Notes: generated by a model not told the origin, from the sequence alone. Shown: positions 19,831-30,875, counted from the first letter of the stretch. The stretch is DNA of 38,412 nucleotides from Nemertoderma westbladi (GCA_032718475.1 JAUCBJ010004106.1:1-38412), one strand, 5' to 3'. Numbers and translations are program-made.

Positions 19831-20874
19831 ATGGATTTATTTAAAAAAACTTCAAGCAATACTTGGAAATTTACATTTAATAAATATACCTGTAGTATTG
19901 TTTATGGCAAGTACTTTATATTACTCTCAAGCGATAGCAATGTAACAACGTGCTTCTCTTACCTGGATACACTCTACCTTCTAGACGTCTTAGAAATATT
20001 AATCAACCGACAAAAGGAATCACCAGTTTCAAGAGGTAATATTTATCCTAATATAGAATTTACAAGAGGAAAGTTAAATATTTCCACCTGTGTTATTACT
20101 GAAAACGTATATATTCAGAAGCAAGGCAAATGTCAAATTCTAAACAAATCACTCATTAATTTATTGCTTCAGAGTAAGACAGAAATATTAGAATTGTTAT
20201 CACCACCACTCGAAATAATAAATCAGTGTTCTGTTGTTAATTTAACCAACCCATCTTTTGTTGGTTTTGTAAGCAAATATAAAGGAACGACTTATATGGG
20301 ACTATGGGAGATTTCAGCTAGATATTCTGATGCTATTGCTCTTAGGTATTATAATGGGTTTAACTTAACAGCATCGGAAGTAAATTCATTGTGGTATGAA
20401 TGGAATTATGAAATTAGTAACGAAGGTGTCTTTTCAGAGCTAGATACGGACGATAAAGCTTTATCTGACCGACTTAAAGTAAAAATAAATGTACAAGAAA
20501 AAAAAGTAATTATTACAGACAAGGAAAGCAAATATTTACAGTTACATTACGATAAAGACATACCATATATAGAGTTTCTCTACGATATGATGTTAAAGGT
20601 TTCATCAACTGATATAGCAGACGGTTTCGCGATTCTATATCAACCAACTTGGAAGTTTAAGGTTAATAAGTCATTTCCAGAAGTAGTTTCATCCACATTT
20701 AATCCAAAGACATACATCGAAGAGACATCGAGTGATAGAAAGCGCAGATCTACATCTCAAACATCTTCCATTCCCAACAATGATTCTATACCTACAAAGA
20801 AAATAAAAGTTACAAAAGCAAGTGAAGAGGTAGCAGATTACAATAAGGAACATATAAAAACAGTATCAGATTGA
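19831..20874 (+). CDS. Polinton 347-aa protein, unknown (weak PC4-like segments)
   Basis: Intact ORF with an ATG start. I do not recognise the family with confidence. Residues near 160-215 (FVSKYKGTTYMGLWEI ... NGFNLTASEVNSLWYEW) resemble the shape of the PC4/p15 single-strand DNA-binding coactivator domain (basic strand, short strand, then a helix after a G-x-x-L turn). Similar strand-then-helix patterns precede and follow it, so internal repetition is possible. The C-terminal 60 residues are basic and disordered, with DRKRRS and KKIKV as nuclear-localisation-like patches. It is the first gene of the plus-strand block and 550 bp upstream of the polymerase. A DNA-binding or transcription role is an inference. 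Confidence 0.6.
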   Translation: MDLFKKTSSNTWKFTFNKYTCSIVYGKYFILLSSDSNVTTCFSYLDTLYLLDVLEILINRQKESPVSRGNIYPNIEFTRGKLNISTCVITENVYIQKQGKCQILNKSLINLLLQSKTEILELLSPPLEIINQCSVVNLTNPSFVGFVSKYKGTTYMGLWEISARYSDAIALRYYNGFNLTASEVNSLWYEWNYEISNEGVFSELDTDDKALSDRLKVKINVQEKKVIITDKESKYLQLHYDKDIPYIEFLYDMMLKVSSTDIADGFAILYQPTWKFKVNKSFPEVVSSTFNPKTYIEETSSDRKRRSTSQTSSIPNNDSIPTKKIKVTKASEEVADYNKEHIKTVSD

Positions 20875-20917
20875 TTTATTATTAACTAGAGACTTTTCTT
20901 TTTCAGTTTCACACTGA

Positions 20918-21195
20918 CTTGTAAAGGTAACTTTTTATCACAAAGCGTGATTATTATAAAGTATTTGCATGTAAAGGTGACTTTATTGAGTAAATATTGG
21001 TGATAGTTTATATTTAATGTGAGCACAGGATTAGGTATAAAACATTCGCATGTAAATGCATGAGTTTACACCACCATAATAAAACATTAGCATGTAAAAC
21101 CTACTTTATCAATGAAAATTAAAAACGCATTATGCACATCTTGGTTTAGACTTGATTTTATTATAAAGAATTCAGTTGTAAAAGCAACTTTATTT
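20918..21195 (+). promoter_or_regulatory. Repeated GCATGTAAAGGTGACTTTA-like motif upstream of the polymerase
   Basis: Five imperfect copies of CATGTAAARGTNACTTTA at about 20918, 20967, 21047 (half copy), 21090 and 21173, several preceded by ATAAAACATT or ATAAAGTAT. They fill the 550-bp gap between two Polinton genes. The TGTAAAGGTAACTTTA core is itself nearly palindromic (AAAG...CTTT). They may be regulatory or replication sites. Confidence 0.45.
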
Positions 21196-21426
21196 ATGAT
21201 ATTAGTTTCCAATGTAACTGTTATATATGATTGGTTGGTATAAGTAGAAACTTGAAATATATATATAAAGAGCTCAACTGATTCAATCGAGCTCATTCTG
21301 AAAATATTAAATTAATTAAAGTTTAGATATTATATTTTATTTGTGTTGTGTAGCTTATGAATTTTTTTGATTATATATATAACAATATTCATATTAATTT
21401 TAAATTGTTTTTAGGATAATAAAGAG

Positions 21427-23914
21427 ATGGATAAACAATTGAAATGTCCATTTTGTCCTCTTCAAATTTCTAAACGAAATTATTTAACACATGTGAAATC
21501 TCATTTTGAAGAATACAATTGTTTTAATTGTCGAGTGAAATGTTCACGTGAAGAAATATGTAAACGACATGAAACAACTACAGGATGTAAAGAAATGAAG
21601 TTTTGCGTGTATGAAAAAACTTGCCCTACTTGTAATTAAAGAGTATTTATATGAGAATTACTTACGTCACGACTGTCACCAACGTTATTATCATGTTAGA
21701 CCACCACCACAACGGAACCAAAACAATACTATCGTATCTAGAAAAAGACTGAAATCTGGTCAAGGTTCATCAATTTTTAGCATCGAACGAGCCGCACACG
21801 ATAACCGTTTAGAAATCTATGTTTACAATCTTCCGAATGATGAAGATTTTCCTGATATTCATTCATCATTAATTAAAATTCTACCTCACATCCAAACTTT
21901 ATTATTAGGAAAACTTAGCGAAATGAATGTACTTAGACCCTGGCTAGGTGTGAATATACTCATGTATCGATCACATTTTTCAGAGGGTGATCAAGAAGAA
22001 GCTTTCTATTTTAGTTCTTCAGGTGGTGCAGTTAATACCGTAGATTCACATGAAAGTTTTGACACATGGTTTGAGTATGTATTAGAAAAATTAATGCAAA
22101 AAATAGCCATGTTTAACACTCGTGGCTCAGGGTGGCGTGTTAAATCTTTATTAAGGGTTGAAATTAAAGTAGCTGAATCCAAGTGTAGGTCGTTACTATA
22201 TAAGGGGCATGGATATATGGAATTACCTAAGGCTCTATCAGGTAAACAGTGTGTTATAAATATACAAACGGCTGATAATGATTGTTTTAAATGGGCAATT
22301 ATAGCTACAAAATTTAGTAGCAAAGTGAAGATAAACAAAAACCGTACTTCACAGTACAAAAATTATATGAGTCATTTCATTTTTGACAACGGCAACAAAG
22401 ATTATCCAACAGAATGGCCGCTTGCAATTAAACTTTTTGAAAAACAGAATTCAGCATATATAATTAATTTATTACTCTACGACAACAATCGAGTATCTAT
22501 ATTAAGACAGGCACCATTTAGTAAAATCACTCCAGATAAAGAGTTATTGAATATATTACTTGTAAAAAACAAGAATACGAGTAAACAATCTCATTATGTT
22601 TGCATAACTAACTTGAATCGTTTGATGAATACGAGAGCTCTTCATACTCGTGGTAGGAAATATTGTGAACGGTGTTTGGCGCCTTTCTACACCAATGATG
22701 TTCTAGAACGTCACCGTCTTGCTTGTTATCGAGGAAAAAGTCAAGTTGAGAAGCTACCGTCTGAAGAACTCACATTAGCTTTAGAAATTTAGACAGAACA
22801 TTACCAGCATTGTTTGTAATATATTTTGACATAGAATCTATTTTGGAGCCAGCCACCAACAGTAAATTTATTCAGAATCATATTCCATGCGCTGTAAGTT
22901 ATTTAATTGTTCCTAGTGCCGAATTAATCAATCCGCCAAAATTTTATTTGAAGACCTTTACAAAAACAATCGACAACAACTGTATTCAAGACTTTTTAGA
23001 CTCTGTATATAATGACATCACCCAATTATATAAGTGGTCAGAAACCCACACGAGAGAGAGAATGATACTTAATGATGTAGATAAGTTAAGTTTTTGGAAA
23101 GCTAAAACTTGCTTTTATTGCAATGTTTTATTTAAGGATAAGTCTGAGAAAAACAAACATCACTCACATATTACTGGTAACTATATAGCGGCCGCTTGTA
23201 ACGCATGTAACCGCTCTTTATCGTTGAAACGACACATGTATATACTTGCTGCACACAACTGCAATCTCTACGATTTGCATTTTCTTTTGCAAGTTGGTTT
23301 TACCAACAACCGATATTCCGATTGGGATATAAAGGTAATCCCTAAAAATTCTTAAAGGTATATTTCACTAAGCATGCATATACCAGTGAAAGATGAAAAA
23401 ACTAAGATCGAGCTACGTGTCTTAGACACATATCAATTTTTATCCTTTTCCCTAAGTACTTTAGTTGATTGTTCAACAAAGGATATAGACAGCGAGGATA
23501 TAACATCAGTTCTACCAATTACTGAACAGCAAATGAAATATTTTTATCCAAATTTAAATAATGCAACAATTAAACGAAAAGGTATATTTCCCTACGAGTA
23601 TCTGACAGATTTAAATAAATTCAATGATTCGAAATTACCATCAATAGACAAATTTTATAGTAAATTAACACAAAATACCTGTACACCCGAGGAATATAGT
23701 TTTGCCAACGCATCATGGAGTCAGTTTGACTGTGTGAATCTCAAGGATTATCTTTTAGCATACTTAAAACTCGATGTTTGTCTCCTCACTGATATATTTG
23801 AGAACTTTAGGAGAGTGTGTAGACAAAACTACGAATTAGAAGTAGTTTATTATTGCAGTATCGCAGCTTTCACTTATGATTGCGCCCTGAAATACAATAA
23901 ATCGTCCCTATTAA
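21427..23914 (+). pseudogene. polB: Polinton family B DNA polymerase, zinc-finger and exonuclease half
   Basis: Starts at ATG 21427. First comes a C2H2-like finger (CPFC...HVKSH), then CFNC...H and a CPTC whose partner H and C lie beyond a frameshift near 21635. The second frame (to 22792) carries CERC...HRLAC. A second frameshift near 22775 leads to exonuclease motif I (YFDIES), a knuckle CFYC...H...CNACN typical of this polymerase group, exo II (HNCNLYDLHFLL), an in-frame TAA at 23353, and exo III (YLKLDVCLLTDIF). Element E1 interrupts the frame at the TTAA at 23911-23914. The family replicates the element with a protein primer. Two frameshifts, a stop and the insertion make it non-functional. 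Confidence 0.85.
23911..23914. repeat. TTAA target-site duplication of E1, left
   Basis: TTAA abuts the left terminus AACATAAGGCCC. The partner is at 27438-27441. Confidence 0.8.
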
Positions 23915-23959
23915 AACATAAGGCCCTAACTCAAAAAATCATGTTTTGAGAAAATCGAC
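23915..23959 (+). repeat. E1 terminal inverted repeat, left
   Basis: Matches the reverse complement of 27393-27437 at 44 of 45 positions. Confidence 0.9.
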
Positions 23960-24097
23960 TTTTTTTACTATAAATTCATGGATCCTTGTAAGGCGCTGAA
24001 AATGCGATTTTTAGGCAAAAGAAATACAAGGAATTTGATTTTGCTATTAAAATCTGTCCGAAATGGACATTTGGAATGGAAATTTTAAAAAATATTA

Positions 24098-24157
24098 GTT
24101 AGGGCGTTTTGAAAAAACCAACTTTGGCAGATGTGTGTCAATTCAAAACGCCCTAAC
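24098..24157. repeat. E1 subterminal hairpin, perfect 16-bp stem
   Basis: GTTAGGGCGTTTTGAA (24098-24113) pairs with TTCAAAACGCCCTAAC (24142-24157). The same AGTTAGGGCGTT core occurs at 27239 and 27293 near the right end and, in variant form (AGTTAGGGCCTT), within the termini. It is a candidate transposase-binding site set. Confidence 0.7.
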
Positions 24158-24534
24158 ATTTCGCTGCACTGTATATATGTATTAAAGAGTGGAAAATACA
24201 GCGCGTTTTTGGTATATTGAAAAAATTTTCTCATGTCGTGTGTCTGTGTGTGTTTGGAACTGTCAATCACACTGCAGCCATGTCAGCACACATGTCTTGC
24301 AGCAGCCTTTATGTCTTGCCATTATTGAAAATTTTCGATTTCAATGCAACGTCACTCAAGTATTGATTTAACATCGATATGAATAAAAAACAACAAAGTA
24401 TAAAGTAGAGTAGAGTACAGAGGAAAGAACAAGAAAGAAACCGTTGATATTCATTAGTCCAAACTCGGATCTCCGCTATAACAATCTACTGTACTCGAGT
24501 CTATGAGAGATAAATGTTTCAGTTAGTCACCGTT

Positions 24535-27048
24535 TCATTCCTCATCTATGACCTCCTCCTCGTCGGTTTCATCTAGAGAGTCGCGAACCTCATCACCTGG
24601 TCTGAGAGCCAAGTATTCCCGATGAAAGATTTTAGGAATAACGCCATTCTTCACTAACTTCATTAAGTCATTATATTTGGCTCTGGATATGCAAGGCTTA
24701 AACTCAAAGGCTCGCTTTGGTAGATCTAGCAAATTAGACCGACGACCAAAACCACGTATGAACTTGACTTTCACCGGCTGGGAATTCGACGTATACTGTA
24801 TGTCCATTGTATCGCTGCCCCGAAGAAATAACACCCTTCGCATTTTCGACCACCTGACTCTTTCATTTGCCTCATCCACCATCATTAAAGGAAGAATGTC
24901 ATCTGCAGCTTCCATCCACTTCAGAACGTTCTTAGTTTCCAACACCTGAACCTCGTAAGGAACAGTAGCTTCATCTTGTCTAGAACCTAAGATAATCCCT
25001 GCCCACATGGATGGTGCCCAAACCATCATGTTGGAAACAGATCTCTCAATGGTGCTGTGGATCGAATCGACTGGCATATACGTGTGGCCAGGAACGAGAT
25101 AATTGAGCTCGATTGTTTCAATGTGATCGGAACGGATTAGTTGGTGATAAATCATGGCTAGGACTCCCCGATTTTTATTTTGCCCCCCACAACTGTCACA
25201 AAACAACTTTACATTCAGATTCGTTGGCAGATCGATGCTTCGTAAGTACTGATAAACACAACTAGCTGTTTCATTGGCTCCACGTCCTGCCTGCCACTCC
25301 CCCCAAAGGTAACATATACCACGATTCGAATTGCTTTCGTAGACAGACTGATTATACTGTGCCAGTTTCCTACTATAACCAGTTAACATAGAGTCACCAT
25401 GGGGTGTATTCAATACCTTTTGTAGGTCGAAACTAGCAACAATGTAATTATATTCGGCCTCCTTGGACTCACTTTGACATTTCAAGAAATAGTTATTCAC
25501 AGCATTCTTCTCTTCCACGTGAGCTTTGTATTCTTCCTCACTGTAATCACCACCAGTATCTTTTCGATGACAAATAACGCATTTATCCTTCTTGGGTTGG
25601 TGAAAACCAACGTTATAGTCACTTAGAAAAATCGATCGAAATGTCGATTTTGAGACCTTGTCTTTAAGCAACGTGTCTTTCTTTTAAATGCGATAAAGAT
25701 TGGTCAGGTTCTTGAAACGCTGAGGCAGGTACTTGCGGCGGGAATTATTTCGAACGTAGTGCGGCTCCATTATTGGCAGCTTATTTATGAATTTGTGAAC
25801 AGATGCTCTTATACCAGCTTTTCCCCGAGTGTTTCCACCACGTTTGTCTTTAGACGGAAGCTTAGCCTCAGTTCTGTGGCCCAACATCCACCTAACCTCC
25901 TTTTCACCAACACCCAATGTTCCCAGGAAGAATGCTCTGCATACCTGATCTTTTTGGCCATCTTTGAGCAAGAAATACCTCTTAGAACTTGATCTATGTT
26001 TCGTTATTACACTCGATGACTTCTGCTGTGTTCCACCTACACGAATCATGGAATTGAGAAAGTTATGGCGACCTTGCCTCTCATCTGTTTCCTTCCAGTA
26101 CAAGTCGAAATTATGCTGTCGATCTCCATCTGTCCATTTCCCAGAGCATCCATGGGGACACTTACATTGCACTTGCCTCATACTGCGAGCTGGTTTGACC
26201 TTCCCGGATTTCGTGGTATATGACAGACCCTTCTCTTGTAGGTTGTGCCTCTCTTTGCTGCTATATGGTTTGATTTTCCTGCCTTTCTTCATTGGATTGG
26301 GGGCTTCAATATAAGTCTCTGTAGGCTGCTCAACATCTGCAGAATCCTCACTCTAGCTACTTGGATAATAGTTTGGATCACTACTCGGATCTTGGGGTGC
26401 ACTTCCTAACTCACAATCCTGTGGTTGATAGCAGAAACCTGTATTAAATTTGCTACCATCTGTACCTGGATCTAGTGATGCTCGTAAATCATGTTCTCCA
26501 TCTTCGCCAATCTCACCTACAGCACGCACAACCCCAAGGTCTAAATATTGTAATCCACCCCATTGATCTATATCTTGAAAACCTCCCAATAAATCATCGT
26601 CCCGAAATCGACAGAATTGCAAATCCACGTCGTGGAATGCATCTGATATCCCCGCATCAACTTCAGTATCCTGCTGTACTTCAAACTGTATTTCCTGGGC
26701 TTCTCACAAGATTATATCCTGAAGCCCACTCCACAAGTTGACATCATGTGGGCCAAGAACATTATCACTGTCGCTGGAGATATCTAGGACACATAACATA
26801 GGATCCAGATCTGTTGTGATCTCTTCATCCTGTGCAGCCACATAAAGTCTTTCTGTGGCTGCATTGACGAAATTACCGTTTGGGGGTCTATATGCAGTGC
26901 TACAGTATGTATGATCTGACAGAAGCGCTACAGAATCTTTAGAGCACCCAGCTTTACTTTTCTTCTTCTCGTGTTGTTTGGCGTTGTAGCAGTAGGAGTC
27001 CACTCTACATTTCCTCAGCCTCTTTGGGTAAGTCTTTCTTGACGACAT
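24535..27048 (-). pseudogene. E1 transposase, DUF7869-like, with three in-frame stops
   Basis: A single frame of about 837 codons from ATG 27048 to the stop at 24535, interrupted by TGA at 26704-26706, TAG at 26353-26355 and TAA at 25684-25686. The N-terminal third is basic then acidic. The middle has a C-x-C-x3-C cluster (CKCPHGC) and GVGEKEVRWMLGHR, then DKRGG and SVHKFINKLPIMEPHYVR. The C-terminal part has a CVICH knuckle and an RNase-H-like core: ASFDLQKVL, LFCDSCGGQNKN and VPGHTYMPVDSIHSTIER, which supply D, D and D/E candidates. The C-terminus is acidic (DETDEEEVIDEE). This order matches the DUF7869 proteins abundant in invertebrate genomes. Reading one frame with three different stops indicates an old inactive copy. 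Confidence 0.75.
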
Positions 27049-27392
27049 CGCGGATGTGAAATGAAAATGCCTAAATGCAGTATAGTAGTATCTGCAGTAT
27101 GGCGATTATGCATACAGCACACCATGCACGTAACACTACTTTAAATACCCCTCGTTGTTTTTGAAAGGCTTTCCTATGAATAATACTATTGGATTGGTTG
27201 TTAGGAGTGGATACTATGTAATGTCTATGGTAGATGGGAGTTAGGGCGTTATGAAAAAATATTGGCTGCCATTCGAACAGTGTAAATTGCGGAGTTAGGG
27301 CGTTATGCAAAGCTTAATATCTCGAGAATGGCTAATGCTATGGCTTTGAAAGTGCGATTTTCTGAAAGCACGTATGCGAATTACTTAGAATC

Positions 27393-27437
27393 GTCGATTT
27401 TCTCAAAACATGATTTTGTGAGTTAGGGCCTTATGTT
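27393..27437 (+). repeat. E1 terminal inverted repeat, right
   Basis: Ends GAGTTAGGGCCTTATGTT, the mirror of the left terminus. Confidence 0.9.
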
Positions 27438-27441
27438 TTAA
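27438..27441. repeat. TTAA target-site duplication of E1, right
   Basis: TTAA follows the right terminus. The insertion plus one TTAA is 3527 bp, and the polymerase frame on this side corresponds to the frame before 23911 when that length is subtracted. Confidence 0.8.
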
Positions 27442-28997
27442 TACGGACGAAATGTAAGTTAACATTAATAAAAGATTACCAAACATATAGAGATTTTGAA
27501 GCATCTATTAGAGGAGGGGTTTCATTCTGTCGAAAGCATTACATAGAATCAAATATACCAGATACTGATAATTATGATCCAAGCAAGGAAGAGTGTCATA
27601 TTTTCAATATAGATTTTAATTCCTTGTATTCGGGAAATTTAAGTAAAAAGCTACCTGTTTCAGGTTTTGAACAAGTCAACGTTACATATTTAGAGAATGC
27701 TGCTCCAGAAGAACTGATAAAATATTTGACAAATCTTGATACTGAAGGTGATATTGGGTTTTTCTTAATTTGCGATTTGAAATATCCCAAAGATATTCAC
27801 GATCGTACATTAGAACTACCCTTAGCTCCAGAACATTTAAGTATAAATGAGACAATGCTTTCACCTTATATGAGGGAACAATATAATCATGTTTGTAAAC
27901 AAAGAGGTACTAATAGCAAGTATAAGATGTGTGCTCCAAAACTTATGTTGACACAATTCAATAAAGAATTCTATCATGTAAATTTAAAACTGTTAAAATT
28001 TTATATAAAACAAGGTTTAATTGTTACTAAGCTCCATAAATTATATTCTTTCCATCAAGACTTTGTGTTTAAACCCTATATAGATTTTAATATTAATCAA
28101 AGGCGTTTAACAAAAACGTATATTGAAACAGCTGTTGCGAAGCTTCTGAATAATTCGTTATTTGGAAAAACGATAGAGAAGATATGGGACCGATGCAACT
28201 TTCGTATCGCTAATAGTAAAGAGAAATGCGATTTATTGGTCAAACGTATAAATCACGAAAATATCATGATTTATAACGATTCCTTATCGGGACATTTATT
28301 AGTAAAAGACTCTGTAACTCTCGATAAACCGGTCTATGTAGGTAGTACTGTCTTGGACTTGGCTAAATTGGATATGTATCAGCTGTATTACGATAAATTG
28401 CTACCTATTGAGAAAGAATTAAACTGTCGAATTGAAATTGTAGCATCAGACACGGACTCTTTAATAGGTTGTTACTATAACACATCGCAGAGTAATTTCT
28501 TAAAAGCCTTAATTAAAAATAATATTTTAGATACATCCAATTACCCCAAGGATCACCCTCTCTACAGCGATAAAAATAAATCCAGGCTCTATTACTGTAA
28601 AGACGAACTAGCCTCACGTGAAATTAAACAAGCGGTATTTTTAAGACCAAAGTTATATTCAATTTTGGAATGGAATGATTCCAATATACGACGGGCGAAA
28701 GGAATAACAAGAGCTGTCGTGGATAAAAATATTTGTCACAAAGATTATTTGAGGGCATATTACGATAACGAAGAAATTTCCAAGGAAACGCACCAATTTC
28801 AGAGTAAATTACACAAAGTGTATACTATAGCACGAGATAAGTTTGCTCTCAGCGCATTTGATGATAAACTTTATTGGGTTAATAAAAATCATTCGCTTCC
28901 CTGGGGTCACTATCAAACAAAGGTCGAAAAACCCATGAAAAAAAACAATATACCAATTTATCGGGAACCAAACAATGAACTATCAGATAGTCAATAA
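27442..28997 (+). pseudogene. polB: Polinton family B DNA polymerase, polymerase (palm) half
   Basis: Open without a stop from the E1 boundary to 28997. Just after the boundary comes a YRDFEASIRGG segment, as expected of the polymerase family. Motif A is IFNIDFNSLY, motif B KLLNNSLFGKT and motif C SDTDSL, all with the canonical catalytic residues. RRAKGITRAVV follows in the palm/thumb region. The C-terminus overlaps the next ORF by 23 bp. This half alone is intact; the gene as a whole is broken upstream. No new promoter is evident at the junction. Confidence 0.85.
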
Positions 28998-29520
28998 GAA
29001 TGTAAGTTGCCAGCAAGTGTCAGCGATTAATTTGAAAGAATTAAAAAATCAATTATCTGGTAAACACATACTCAAACCAAATCAGTTTATATATAAGATA
29101 TTTGGTGCCACATTATTAATATTTAAAAATGGTCGTATTACATTATTAGGTAGTAAGTATAATTTCCAAAAAGTTAAAAAACATATATTTGATAAAACTA
29201 GTATTAATTTGATTTTAAAATCTGTTAATTTATGTACTTATATTTTTAGTATTAAGTCTGTAGTCTATAGGTTATTGATAAACAATACAGGGTTTTATGT
29301 TGTCTTTGATAATGTGCAACTTCAAGTTATATATGAACCTGAAATTTTTAATAATTGCAAAATAAGAATAAATAATACCGTAGTCATTTGCTGTTTTCAT
29401 ACCGGTAAATGTACTTTAATGTGTTCACCTAGCAAATTTCACATTTATTACCCTATATTTAGTAAACTTGTTAATTATTTATTAATGTTTGGTGTTGTGA
29501 CTTTAGCTGTTGGTGATTAG
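28975..29520 (+). CDS. TBP-like two-repeat protein in the Polinton
   Basis: ATG at 28975 overlaps the polymerase stop by 23 bp; 181 aa, intact. The layout mirrors TATA-binding protein: half 1 (about residues 17-75) has INLKELKNQL, KPNQFIYKIFG and LLIFKNGRITLLGSK, matching the TBP strand pattern around its IFSSGK-type and TGAK-type strands. Half 2 (about 110-170) has VIYEPEIFNN, the counterpart of the conserved YEPELFPG turn, then VVICCFHTGKCTLM and a C-terminal helix. The spacing of the halves also fits TBP. It could redirect transcription to the element's own promoters or bind DNA otherwise. Several intercalating positions cannot be judged by eye. Assignment is by motif order, not by search. 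Confidence 0.65.
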   Translation: MNYQIVNKNVSCQQVSAINLKELKNQLSGKHILKPNQFIYKIFGATLLIFKNGRITLLGSKYNFQKVKKHIFDKTSINLILKSVNLCTYIFSIKSVVYRLLINNTGFYVVFDNVQLQVIYEPEIFNNCKIRINNTVVICCFHTGKCTLMCSPSKFHIYYPIFSKLVNYLLMFGVVTLAVGD

Positions 29521-29584
29521 AAGGTGAAAATTAAACATTATTATTTTTCAATCAATCAATCAATCGGTAGTTAGGGAAAACTAA

Positions 29585-29720
29585 CCTCGTTTGAATAAGC
29601 ATGACTCTCACGGGTTGACTGCGTGCCTAGCTGCGTGGCTGGCTGCGTGCCGCGAGGCTGACTACATGACCGACCACGAGGCTGACTGCGAGGGTGACTA
29701 GACGGCTGCGAGGTGGACCG
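29585..29720. repeat. Short GC-rich tandem repeat (GGCTGACTGCG-like)
   Basis: Irregular copies of GGCTGACTGCG/AGGCTGACTACATG in tandem. The minus-strand open frame here is a Ser/Gln/Pro/Arg translation of the repeat. Confidence 0.6.
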
Positions 29721-30511
29721 TTTCCCAGCAGTGTGGCTGACTGCGCGCACATCCGATTGTAACTGGCTCACGATATTGTATACATTGACTCAGTTTGTTA
29801 CTGCGGGTACTGTTACATTAATACTGTGGTACCGGTACCGTACTGCAGTACAATGCTAATCAAAAGAAATCAGCAGGCTCTATCTGACAATGCTGTTACA
29901 TCAAGAACAGCGACAGTACTGCAGTACTGTATTGTTTGGGTAGGTGAACTAATCCCTATATGTGAGAGCCACGCGTCCCTTCTAGGTTATGACAGCAGTA
30001 TGCTAATCAAGGTTCGGGTAGACAGCAGTATCCTTATAGGTGAAAAAAAAACAAATGTTATTACATCAGATTACTGCTGTACTGATAAAATGGATGACAG
30101 TTGTGGATAGGAGCTGCGAGGTTGACCACATCCCCCGCAGTGTGGCTGACTGCGTACACATCTGATTGTAACTGGCTCACGATATTGTATACATTGGCCT
30201 AGTTTGTTACTGCGGGTACTGTTACATTAATACTGTAGTACTGGTACTGCGGTACAATGCTAATCAAAGGAAATCAGTATGCTCTATCTGATTATGCTGT
30301 TACATCAAGAACAACGACAGTACTGCAGTACTGTATTGTTTGGATAGGTGATCTAATCCCTATATGAGAGACCCCTGCGTGTAATCCAGATCATGACAGC
30401 AGTATGCTATTGCTTCAGATTACTGCTGTACTGATACCAGTAGACTGTGACTACAGTGTTGGAAGAGTAAAACACTACCGGTACTGATAAAGCGGATGAC
30501 AGTTGTGGTTA
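29705..30511. repeat. About 400-bp tandem duplication in the Polinton spacer
   Basis: Unit 1 (29705-30111) and unit 2 (30113-30511) share GCTGCGAGGT, GTGTGGCTGACTGCG, TAACTGGCTCACGATATTGT, GTTACTGCGGGTACTGTTAC, GTACTGCAGTACTGTATTGT and GGATGACAGTTGTGG in order, with scattered changes. Composition (TACCGGTAC and TACTGCAGTA words) resembles flanking host sequence rather than the AT-rich Polinton genes, so this may be an insertion between the converging gene blocks. Confidence 0.8.
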
Positions 30512-30514
30512 GGC

Positions 30515-30875
30515 TTATAATAAATTATTGAATTTATCAGTACCGGTACCAACAGGTTAACACTACATCCTATACAGTTTATGTTGCATTTCTGACTAAT
30601 ATTACTAGTCAACTACTGTATGTGTTATTAGTTTGCGATGTATAGGCTGTTTCGCAATACCAGTATATCTATATTAGAATGATATCGAGAATACTTACTG
30701 TACATGTTACGTCTACGTCATATTGTTAAATGTGCATGGTTAACCTACCGCAATTGACTCTTTTAGAGAACTTGTTGTAAAAAAAAAATTATATTTTATT
30801 ATATTTTTATATTAACATCAAGATCATCACCAAAATAAAATTATATTATATCCCATCACATTACATGCTTAGAGT
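30515..30875. other. Spacer between converging Polinton genes
   Basis: AT-rich; contains an A run near 30780 and CAGTACCGGTACCAAC near 30538. No gene found. Confidence 0.4.

Larger units (their letters stand above)
23915..27437 (-). mobile_element. E1: TTAA-targeting DNA transposon with 45-bp inverted repeats
   Basis: The 45-bp termini (23915-23959 and 27393-27437) differ at one position. They begin AACATAAGGCCCTAACTCA and are flanked by TTAA on both sides. Total length is 3523 bp. Subterminal copies of AGTTAGGGCGTT lie at both ends. The single gene is on the minus strand. TTAA targets are known for piggyBac and Kolobok, but the transposase resembles neither. The insertion splits the Polinton polymerase, so E1 is younger than the Polinton. 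Confidence 0.85.

Noticed and set aside
22006-22359. 117-aa minus-strand ORF opposite the polymerase
   Set aside because: Shadow of the polymerase coding strand; no independent motif.
29560-30760. Transposon termini around the Polinton spacer insertion (CAATCGGTAG and a CTACCGCAATTG-like end)
   Set aside because: The match is short and interrupted, with no target duplication, so I do not call an element.
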